Origin: Paenibacillus uliginis N3/975
GTDB taxonomy: Bacteria; Bacillota; Bacilli; Paenibacillales; Paenibacillaceae
Length of the DNA: 64,000 nt
Reading direction: 5' to 3'
Assembly: GCF_900177425.1 (NCBI RefSeq)
Contig: NZ_LT840184.1
Span: 4,530,690 to 4,594,689 of the forward strand
The position numbers were made by a program, and so were the translations under genes. The stretch's first letter is position 1, and each line of letters starts with the position of its first letter. A model generated the notes under the pieces. It did not search any database, was not told where the DNA came from, and saw nothing but the letters and a program-made list of their open reading frames with translations. This document shows positions 1 through 12,000 of this stretch, in pieces.

Positions 1-3000
1 ATACTCCGCTCTGCCAGAATGGCAACGAAGTCATCCGGCTTCACGCCCATCTTACGCAGTTTCCTTGCCAGTTGGTTGGCCTTTCGGTTCAACTCAGCAT
101 AAGTAAGCTGCTCATCCTCGAATACTACTGCTATATGATCAGGTGTTTTTATCACCTGCTCCTCGAACACATCCACGACGGTCTTGTCTATTGGATAATC
201 GGTCGCCGTATTGTTGAACTCAAGGAGTTGATCCTTCTCTTGCTGAGTAATCATGTCGATCTCGGAGACCCTTCTCTCAGGGTTGGCTGCAAACGACAGT
301 AAGACAGCTTGAATTCTGGAAAGCATACTTTGTACTTCTTTCAATACAAAGTGACTCGGATTATAAAGAATATCAAAGACCCATTGTTCACCAATAAAAT
401 ATGTTTTCAAGGTAATTGCGTAGTTGGTTTGCTCGCGTCCCGACTCTAAAACAAACTGAAGTCCGTTTTCTCCGCCTTGCTGTTTCTCTTCGTTAACATA
501 ATAGTTATCAAAGGCAAACAGTACCTTGATCAGATCACCTTGTTGTTCAGTCAAGCCCTGAATGTCAGCGAGGGAACAATACGAGTACTGATCGCTCTCC
601 GTCCCCTGCTCCTGAAGCTCATTCCAGAGCTCCAAGACAGTCATCCCCACGCTGGATCTTATCCTAACCGGGATGGTATTGACGAACAGTCCAACGATCT
701 TCTCTATCCCTCGAACATTTGCATTCCTTCCGGAAACAACCTTGCCGAATACAACATCCTTAATGTTGCTGTATTGTTGCAGCACAATCCCCCAAGCAGC
801 CTCAGCCACCGTATTGATTGTGATTTGACAGGAAGCAGCTTTCTGAAGAAGTTGATTAGTGATTTCATCCGGAATTTTTATTCCGATTCGTTCCATCTGC
901 TTTTCCGTAGATTCGGGTTTTGTCATAGGCTTGATTTCAGCAATCTCCTGATATTCGGAGAGCAACTCACTCCAATAGGACAGCCCCATCTCACGGTCCT
1001 GCTTCTTGAGCCAGTTGACATAATCACCGTAGGTCGCGGATTGATGCTTTTCCTCTGCCGCCATACGCTCCAGATCAGACAGAATACTGCCGTTCTTCAA
1101 TTTGTTGCAATAAGTTATGAAATCGCCAAACAGCATGTTAGAAGACCAGCCGTCAAATACAATGTGATGATAGCTCCAAAGAATCTTGTACTCATCAGGA
1201 CTAAGCACAATATGCTTAACCCGCAGTAACGGATCATACTGCAAATCGAATCCGCGTTGGATGTTCAGATCAGCAAGTTCGGCAACCTTTTTCTCCTGCT
1301 CTAGTTTTCCGAGTCCCGAGAGATCAATTGTTTCAAAGTCTACTTCCCGACTGGTCAACAGGATCTGTCTCGGCTTAGACAGCTGTTCGTGCACAATCGC
1401 CATTCGGAGCACGTTATGCCGCATAACAAGCAATTTTAACACTTGCTGAACCTTTTCTTCGCTTATACCACCGCTGAACGCATAAACAAGCTGTGTGACA
1501 TAGCTCGTCGATTGATGATCAGCGATGCTATGATAGAGGATTCCTTCCTGCAAAGAGGTAAGCGGGAATATGTCTTCCAATACAGATGGTTCTGCATACT
1601 GACGATGCAGTTCGGACAAATCTTCCTCCGTCAGGTCATAAGCAGAATAATCTGACACGGTTTTCTCTATTGCTCCCTGAGTACAGCAATACTTGATAGT
1701 TTCTATCAAATACTGTTGATATAGCTCGGCAAACCGTTCAACCATTACAGCAGAAAATCCGCTTCTGTCGTATTGAATCAGGAAGTTAAGCTTGCCGTCT
1801 GCGATGTATCCGTTCATGTCAATGATCCCAGACATTCCATTTTCCTCTGCAATGCTCTTTCCTGTTGAGAAGAAGGCAGCTTTCGATTCAGTGTCCATCT
1901 GACCTAAATAGTTGAAATAAATGTTAGCCGCAATATCCTGAAGCTCATACAACAGGCCGTAACCCAAACCGTGTGAAGGTACTTTTCGCAACATTTCTTT
2001 GATCGAAATGATGCTTTTCCGGATCTCCTCATGGCATTCAACAACGATCGGATGCTTTGTAGTAAACCAGCCAACAGTGCGATCGGTATCAATCTTCTTG
2101 TGAATTTCTTCCCGGCCGTGACCTTCGAGACCGACGACAACTTTTACCTGACCCGTAAGCCCGCGAACCGCGAGACCAATGGTACTGATTAACAAATCGT
2201 TGATTTCCGTATTGAACGCCTTTCCTGCGCGCCGCACCAGATGTTCCGTCTGTTCCTCATCGAAGCTGATCTTCACATTACCAAATCCCGTTTCCGTCCC
2301 GTTATCTTCCAAGTCAATTCTGCCATTTTTCATATTCGCCATTATTATTGCCCAATATTGCTGCTCCTGTTTAAGCAGGCTACTAGACTTGTACTCCTCT
2401 AAAGCTTCTGCCCAATCCTTGAAGGAAGCAGTCTTCGGTGGTAGGTTTACCGGCTTTCCATTCTCTACCTGTCTCAATGCAGTCTGCAGGTCTTCCAACA
2501 GGATCTGCCACGAAACGGCGTCCACAACGAGATGATGCAAGCACAGGAAGAGAAAATTACCGGAATCTATTTGGAAGAAAGCGGCTTTTATCATCGGCCC
2601 GTTCTCCAGATCAATACTACTCTGGAGCTTGTTGCAAGCTGCTTCCATCTGGAGGGAAGCAGCAGCTGCATCTCGGAAATCATACGTTTCAAAATCATAT
2701 AGTTTGCTGTCGCAGCTACTCAAAATCGCCAATCTACCATCCCGATAAATAGATCGAATGATATCATGATGTACAGCCAGCGCATCAAGTGCCTTCCGAA
2801 TGTGCGCTACGTTATCCGTGTCGATTTCCAACATCACATCCTGATTGTAGTGATGCGGCTTTTTAAGGTTGCGCACTTTGAAGTCTTTGAGAATCGGTGT
2901 CGGAATGATGCTTCCGGTTACCTCTTGTTGCTCATAGTAGTTCTCATGAGTAACAACAACGGTGCGGGCGATTGCTTCAACGGTATATTGGCTCATGATG

Positions 3001-6000
3001 TCGCGGACAGATAGTTCATAACCAAGGCTTCTTAATTTCGAAACGATACGGATCGCCTTGATAGAATCCCCACCAAGCTCGAAAAAGCTATCTTTGACAC
3101 TTACCGCTTTTACTCCCAGCATTTCACCGAATACCTGACACAATAATTCTTCAATCTTGTTTCTCGGCATCACGAATTCACTTGTGTTATCGATGAATAT
3201 CTGCGGCAGTGCCCGTTTATCAAGCTTGCCGTTTTTCGTGGTCGGCAGCTTGTCTATCTGCATGAAAGAGGTTGGAAGCATGTATTCAGGAAGAATCTTT
3301 CTGAGTTCTTCCCGCACTTCAGATGTGCTGATTTTTTCATCCGATACATAATACGCAAGAATCACTTTGTCACCGAATTCGTCTTCCCGGACAATTACTG
3401 CGTTGTCTCGGATGGATTCGATACTGCGAATCGCGTGAATTATTTCATCCAGCTCAATCCGGAATCCCCTGACTTTGACCTGCTCATCAATTCGACCAAT
3501 ATATTCGATGTTCCCGTCCGGCAACCATTTTGCAAGGTCACCTGTACGGTATAGCTTCCCATCACCAAAAGGATTATCAATGAATTTTTGCGCAGTCATC
3601 TCTGGCTTGTTCAGGTAACCACGTGCAACTTGTTCACCCGCGATGCAAAGTTCTCCGGGAACTCCAATGCCACAAAGGTTCATCCCGTTCATGATGTAGA
3701 TCTGCGTGTTGGCAAACGGCTTGCCAATCGGCATAAAGGTACGTTCATCCGTTGCGGAATACGGATACAACGTGCTTCCGACAGTTGCTTCCGTAGGCCC
3801 GTATTCATTAAGAATCACGAGATGATGGCCGTAAGTATTTAGAATCTCGCTAGCCACATCGCTTTCCAGCTTCTCGCCTCCGACTACAAGGCAGCACAGT
3901 TTCTCTAGCGGCTTGTAGTTATAGTCGCCGAGTAGCATTTTCAACTGTGACGGCGTCATCTTGATAAATGTGTATTCTTTATTATTCATGATGAATCTTA
4001 TGTCCATCTCTTTGTCCTTGTGAATCAGATCAAGCGTGCCACCAAAACAGAGCGGCAGAAAAATAGATGGTACCGTCAAGTCGAAACTGTAGTTGGTGAA
4101 CAAAGGCACCAGAATCTCATTCCCTAGCAGGAACCGTTTGGCTGAATAGATCATATTTGTAGTCAGTGAATGGTGTTCAATCATGACGCCCTTCGGACGC
4201 CCTGTCGTCCCAGAAGTATAGATGCTATATGCTAAATCATTGCTGGAGACGTTCTTGTCCAGATTTGTTGGAGCACCTGTATAGAGATCAACAGAACTGA
4301 GATCGATACAGTCAATCTTTGTTACCAACGGTACCTCGGCCTTTGCTGTCAAAATAACTCTTGGTTTGCAATCGTCCACTATGTACTCGATCCTATCTGC
4401 AGGATATGTCGGATCGATCGGCACATAAGCACCGCCTGCCTTCAAGATGCCTAGGATTGCCACAATCATTTCCGTGCATCTTTCAGCGATGAGGGCTACA
4501 AAATCGTCAGGCTTGATGCCAATGCCGCGAAGCTGTCTAGCCAGCTGGTTTGCTTTTTGATTCAGTTCCTCATACGTAAGTTGTTCATTACCGAAGATGA
4601 TTGCCGTGTTGTCCGGTTTGTTTCTGACCTGCTCTTCAAACAGATCTACGACCGTCTTGTCGAGTGGAAACGCCATACTAGTATCATTAAAAGTCTGTTG
4701 AATCAATATTTTATCGGCCTTGGTGATGGTCTCGATCTCACTGATCTTTATTTCTACATTCGCGGTTATCTGCTCCAGCAGGCCGATAAAGTGTACAAGC
4801 ATTCGCTCAATGCTGTCTGCTTTAAACAAATCCATACAGTATTCGAGTTCGATACAGAAGCCAGTGCCCGTTTCAACAATGTCAAATTTAAGATCAAACT
4901 TGGAAGTTGTACTTTCTTGTCTGACAGACTCTATTTCTGCGCAGTGCATCTTAAGTTCTGGTTGCTCATTGTTTTGCAGTACCATCAGGACATCGAACAG
5001 CGGGTTTCTTGCCATATCACGTCTAACTTGTACCGCATCAACCAGTTCTTCAAACGGATACTCCTGGTTGTCGTATGCGTGCAGACATTTTTCTTTCATT
5101 TCGCTCAAAAACTCAGCAAATGTTTTATTGCCTTCCGGTCTCCCTCTCATAGCCAGGGTGTTAACAAACATCCCTAGAATATTCTCGGTGTCTTTGTGCG
5201 TTCGTCCGCTGAACAGACTACCGACGATAATATCCTCCTGCCTGCTATACTTGCTCAGCAGGATCATAATTGCTGAAAGGAACACCATATATTCAGTCGT
5301 ATCGGTCCGCCGTGCGATCTCCTTGATTCTTTTCCCCAGTTCTCGGCCAGTCGTCGTATCGATAATGGCTCCATTGTAGCTCTGCATCTGCGGCCGTCTG
5401 TAATCAAGGGGCAAATCAAGCACAGGAATCTCGTCCGAAAACTCATTAACCCAATAAGCCTTTTGCGTTGAGAAGTCTTTCTTGCTGATCCATTCACTGT
5501 AATCCTTATACTGAAGCATCGGAGGTTTGAGAGATTCGCCATTGTACAGTGCTACAAATTCACGGATGAACGTCCCCATACTCATGCCGTCACTGATAAT
5601 ATGATGCATGTCAAGCATCAACAAGTGATCCTCTTCCCGCTTCACGAGCTTCATCCGTACAAGCGGAGCTTGCCCAAGGTCGAATGGTTTTACAAACTCC
5701 TTGAACTGTTCTGCTTCGGACGTATCCTTGACTTCTAGAAATTCAAAGTCAACCTTTGTCGTTTTTCTTACTTCTTGCACGGGCTCTCCGTCAACCATTA
5801 AGAAATTGGTGCGCAAAATCTCATGACGATCAATCATTTTTTGCAAAGCTATTCCAATGGATTCAATGTTCACCTGACCCTTAATCCTAAAGCTTTGTGG
5901 GATGTTGTAAGCAGTTCTGTCGATACCCATCTGGCAAACAACAAAAACCCGTTTTTGCGCAGATGACATGGAGTAGTATTTTTTTTCTTCTGCTGCTGTA

Positions 6001-9000
6001 ATCGGTGTATAGGATACCAATTCTTTTTCGGATAATCGAATTGCTAAGCATTCCGGCGTCCGATTTGCAAAGATTTCCTGAAGCGGAATGCGATAGCCAG
6101 TTTTAGTTTCGATCGCATTGACAAGTCTTACTGCGCTCAGCGAATGACCGCCAAGTTCAAAGAAGCTGTCCTTAATACCCAATGAGGCAATGCCAAGAAT
6201 CTCACTAAATAAAGCACACAAAATTTCTTCCGTTTCGTTTCTCGGCGCAACATATTCACGTGTACTCGTTACTTCGATTTCTGGAAGCGCCCGCTTATCG
6301 ACCTTTCCGCTTCTTGTGACCGGAATGCTGTCAATTTGCATAATATATGCAGGGATCATATATTCCGGCAACGACGCTCCAAGGTTCTTCTTAAGTGCGG
6401 ACTCGCTCATTTCTGTGTCGGATACAAAATAAGCACAGATCGCAGAATCTCCTGATTTGTCTTTGGCAGCGATGACAGCTACATCTACAATCCCTTCTAT
6501 ATGTCGCATCGCACTTTCAATTTCACCCAGTTCAATCCGGAAGCCTCTGATCTTGACCTGCTCGTCGATCCGCCCCTGGTATTCAATGTTGCCGTCGGGC
6601 AGCCATCTAGCCAAATCTCCCGAACGATACAGCTTACCTTCTCCAAAAGGATTATTGATAAATTTCTCCGCTGTCAGCTCAGGTCTGTTCAGATAACCTC
6701 TTGCTAAGCCCGCGCCGGCTATACACAGTTCTCCCGGGACCCCTATTCCGCACAAACTCATTCCATTCAGTATATATATCTGTGAGTTTAAAATCGGTTT
6801 GCCTATCGGAACCGGATACGGGATGTCACTCTTTCCGTCATATTCCCAGTTAGTAGCTAGCACTGTATTTTCCGTCGGACCATAAGCATTAATATACTTG
6901 CAACGCCGGCCTGCTTTTTCGATAATTTCCCCATTCGATGCAGATCCGCCCGTTGTCAGCGCCTTTAGACCGGTGAGTTCTGTCTGCACATAATACTGCG
7001 GCGGCAACAAGGTCAGCGTGATTCCACTCTTATTCACGAACGCATTGAAGCTTCCCGTATCCAAAATGGTTTCCTTCGGGATCAGTGTCAACCTTGCTCC
7101 AAGCAGAAGCGATAGTGTCATTTCCCAAACTGCGGCGTCAAAGACGTAATTGGCAAACTGCAGGACGTTGTCCTGTTCGGTTACCTGATACAGCTCCATC
7201 AGATGGGTACGCAGGGCGACAATCCCGCAATGTTCCAGCATAACACCTTTTGGCTGACCAGTAGTTCCTGACGTATAGATGACATAAGCTAAATCCTCAG
7301 GTTTGTTTACCTTTGTTGGATTTGTGGAAACCCCTTCCCAAATTTCCCGCTCTGCAAGATCGATTACTGGTATTCCAATATCATGTTTAGGTTCTGCCTG
7401 GTAGACAAGAACAGCTTTGGGCTGGCAATCCTTAAGCATGAATGCAATTCTGTCTTCTGGGTAGGTTGGATCTATCGGTACATAAGCCCCTCCCGCTTTC
7501 AAAATTCCGTAAATCCCTACAATCATCTCGACACTCCGCTCTGCCATAATGGCTACGAAGTCGTCCGGTTTTACGCCCATTTCGCGCAATTTTCTTGCCA
7601 GCTGATTGGTTCTCTCATTCATCTCTGTGTACGTAATCTGCTGACTTTCGAGTACTATTGCTATATTATCGGGTGTTTTCTTTACCTGCTCCTCGAATAA
7701 ATCTACTATGGTCTTAGTATTGGCATTGCCTGTATAGCTATGGTTGAACTCGTTGAGTATTTTTTCCTTCTCGTTATCATTTACTGCTTCGATATTGGAG
7801 ACTTTTCCTTGAGGATTTGCAACAAACTCGTGTAACACCCTTTCAATCATTGCCAGAATACTTTGAATTTCGCCTTTTACATACTCATTTGGGTTATACA
7901 TAATCTCAAAACGCAAGCAACCATCCACTACTCCGGCAATTACGGTTATTGCATAATTAGTTTTTTCTCTTACCGACTCCAGTTTAAGCTGCAGCCCAAC
8001 AATGTTGTCTTGGTCTTTTTCTTGATCCAAGTGATTTTCAAATACGAAAAGTGACATTATCAAACTTGATTTTTGTTTGGTTAATTCCTGAATTTCGGCA
8101 AGAGAACAATACGAATATGCGTTACTTTTTGTCCCTTGCATTTGAAGCTCTTTAAATAGATCCAAAATAATCGTATTATCTTTATCATTTACTCTTACTG
8201 GTATTGTGTTAATGAATATCCCAACTATTTCTTCAATTCCTCTAACATCTGCATTTCTTCCCGATACAACTTTCCCAAACACAACATCTTTGGTAAAGCT
8301 ATATTGTTGTAATACAATTCCCCATGCAGCTTCTGCTATTGTATTTATTGTTAAACGGTTAGATGATGCCAATGAAAGTAAACTTTGACTTGTTTCCTTT
8401 GAAACCTTTACCTTCTCTTGGGCTACTTTCATGTCTGAAGGTACAGGTTTCATCACTGGTTTTATTTCTGATATTTCTTGATAATCTTCCAGTAAATTTC
8501 CCCAATAGGAGATTCCAAGCTCTTTATCCTGCTTTTCAACCCATTTGATATACTCACTATATTCTGCTGTCCGATTCTTTTCTTTTAAAACCATTTCTTC
8601 GATTTCTAGCATGCTTTCATCGTTGTTAAGAGAATTGTAATAATTCTGAAAATCATTGCATAGCAATGATGAACACCAGCCGTCAATGATGATATGGTGA
8701 TAACTCCATATCATTTTGCACTTATTTTCACGAAGAATGATGTACTTTACTCGAAAAAGCGAATCTTCTTGCAAATCAAATCCGCGGTTTACATCAAGTG
8801 CTGCTATTTCAGCTATTTTATTTTGCTGCTCATTTTCTGCAAGCCCTGATAAATCAATCCTTTCGAACTCAGGTTCTCTATTTAACAATACGACCTGTTT
8901 CGGGCGTTTAAATTCACCAAATACAATGGAAGATTTTAGTACCCCATGTCTCATGGCAAGAAGTTTAAGTCCTTGTTTGATCTTACCTTCTTTAACTTCT

Positions 9001-12000
9001 CTGCTGACTTCAAAAACATTCTGTATGAAATAATCTGTAGATTCATTATTAGCTAAACTATGATATAAAATCCCCTCTTGTAAAGGCGAAAGTTCGTAAA
9101 TGTCAACAATCTCCGTTTTATCTGCAAAACGGTTGTATACCATTGATAGATCAGTCTGTGTTAACTCACTTGCTGAAAAATCCGAAGGGGTTTTAACCGT
9201 TTCTTTTTGTTTAATACAAAATCTTATACTTTCATTCAGACTGTCCTTATACAAATTAGCAAGCTTCTGAACTGTCTCTGATGCAAAAAGGCCGCTGTCA
9301 TATTTAATTGTAAACTTCAATTCCCCTTGATGTATAACTCCACTAAAGAGTATATTCGTTGATAAATTATTTTCGTCTGCTAAGCGTTTTCCGGTTGAAT
9401 TAACAACAGAAGCGTAGCCCTTCGATTCAGCGTCCATTTGTCCCAAATAGTTAAAGTAAATATCTGCTGATATTTCCGGAAGACCCTCTTTTAATAGACC
9501 GTATCCCATCCCATGATTCGGTACTTTTCTTAGCATTTCTTTGGTTGATATAATGCTGTCTTGTATAGTTCCACTGCATTCCACAATGATCGGATACATG
9601 CTCGTAAACCAACCAACGGTTCTATCTATATCTATCTTCTTATGAATCCCCTCTCTTCCGTGTCCTTCCATCATTATGGATACACGTTCTTGACCTGTAC
9701 ACCCTTTTACAGACACCCCTAATGCACTTATTAGCAAGTCATTAATCTTTGTGTTGAATGCTTTACCGGCTTTATGTAATAGATTATATGTTTCTTCCTT
9801 GCTGAAACTCAGGCTTATAACAACATGCCCTGTGCCTGTCTCATTTCCGCTTGTCGCTAATTTACCTTCTTTAATTTTGGTTGTGATTATCTCCCAGTAT
9901 GCTCTTTCCTTTTTCAGCTGCACACTCTCTTTGTATTCCCTGAGCGCTTCCCCCCATTCTTTATACGAAGCGGTCTTTAGAGGCAGCTCAATTTTGTTAT
10001 CACCAGCCTTTATCTGCTTCATAGCGGTCTCAAAGTCTTCCAGCAGAATGCGCCAGGAAACCCCATCCACAACTAGATGATGCAAGCATATGAACAGGTG
10101 ATTTTTCGGCTCAGTTTTGAATAATGCCACTTTCATTAGCGGTCCATTTTCCAAATCCAAGCTGCTTTGCAGTTTCGTACAAATCCCTTCAATATCTACT
10201 AATCTATAATCACCGTCTATTACGTCAAATATTTCGAAATCATACAGCCTACTCTTTTGTGCACTTAATATTTCCAGCTGCCCGTTTCTGTAGACAGAAC
10301 GAATGATATCATGGTGGACCACCAATGCATCGATAACCTGCCTGATTTCCATTTCATTGTTTGTGTCAATTTCTATCATTATGTCTTGGTTAAAGTGGCT
10401 CGGCTTGACCAAACTCCATGCTTCGAATTGCTGGATAATCGGAGTGGAAACTACTTTTCCCGTAACTTCACTCTGTTCGTATTTATTTTCATAAGATGAT
10501 GCCCTAACGCTGTATGCAATAGCCTCAATTGTGTGTTTGCTCATGATGTCCTGAACAGAAACTTCAAATCCTTCGCTTCTTATTTTCGATACGATTCTTA
10601 TTGCCTTGATCGAATCTCCGCCTAACTCAAAGAAGCTGTCCTTAACGCCTACTGTTCCGATGCCAAGAATTTCGCTAAATAAAGCACACAAAATCTCTTC
10701 TGTTTCATTACTTGGCGCAACATACTCTCGCTTGCTCGTTATTTGGATTTGTGGAAGTGCCCTCTTGTCTAGCTTCCCGTTTCTTGTGACCGGAATACTA
10801 TCTATTTGCATGATATATGCAGGTATCATATATTCCGGCAGCGACTCTCCAAGCGTCTTCTTAAGCTCGGATCCGCTTATCTCTTTGTCAGAGACAACAT
10901 AAGCACAAATCGCAGGATCACCTGAATTGTCTTCCCTGGCGATAACAGCTAAGTCCACGATCCCTTCTACACTTCTTATTGCACTTTCAATTTCACCTAG
11001 TTCAATTCGGAAGCCTCTGATCTTGACCTGCTCATCAATCCGTCCCAAATACTCGATGTTTCCGTCAGACAGCCATTTGGCCAAGTCTCCCGAACGATAT
11101 AATTTTCCTTCTCCAAAAGGATTTTCGATAAATTTTTCTGCTGTGAGCTCGGGTCTGTTAAGATATCCTCTTGCCAAACCTGCGCCAGCAATACACAGTT
11201 CTCCGGGAACGCCTACTCCGCACAAATTCATTCCATTCAGTATATATATCCGTGAGTTTGGCATCGGTTTACCTATCGGAATATTATGCGGTATTTCACT
11301 TTCCCCGTCATATTCCCAGAGAGTGGCCTGTACTGTATTTTCCGTCGGTCCAAAGGCATTTATGTATCTGCTTCTACCACCTGATTTATTTACAACTTCC
11401 GGACTTGACATCGATCCTCCCGTCGTAATTATTTTTACGCTCGGTATATCAGTCTGCAGATAAAACTGCGGCGGTAATGCAGCTATTGTTATTCCGCTTT
11501 CTTCTACTAACTTATTAAAGCTTCTGATGTCTGAAATGCTAGCTTGTGTTGCAATCGTCAGCGTTGCACCAGTCAATAAGGAGATGGTCATTTCCCAAAC
11601 AGAACCATCAAATACATAGTTTGCAAATTGAAGAACATTATCCTTCTCCGTCACCTTATATAAATCCAGGAAATGAGTTCTGAAGGATGCTACACCACTG
11701 TGTTTAATCATGACACCTTTCGGTGTACCTGTCGTTCCCGAGGTGTAGATCACATAGGCTAAATCCTCAGGTTTATTTACCTTTCTCGGATTTGTGGACA
11801 GCCCTTCCCATATCTCCCTCTCTGCAAGATCGATTACTGGTATTCCAATATCATGTTTTGGTTTTGTCTGGTAAACCAGAATGGCCTTGGGCTGACAATC
11901 CTCAAGCATGATTGTAATTCTGTCATCTGGAGAGGTTGGGTCTATCGGAACATAAGCCCCACCCGCTTTTAGAATTCCATAAATACTCACAATCATCTCG

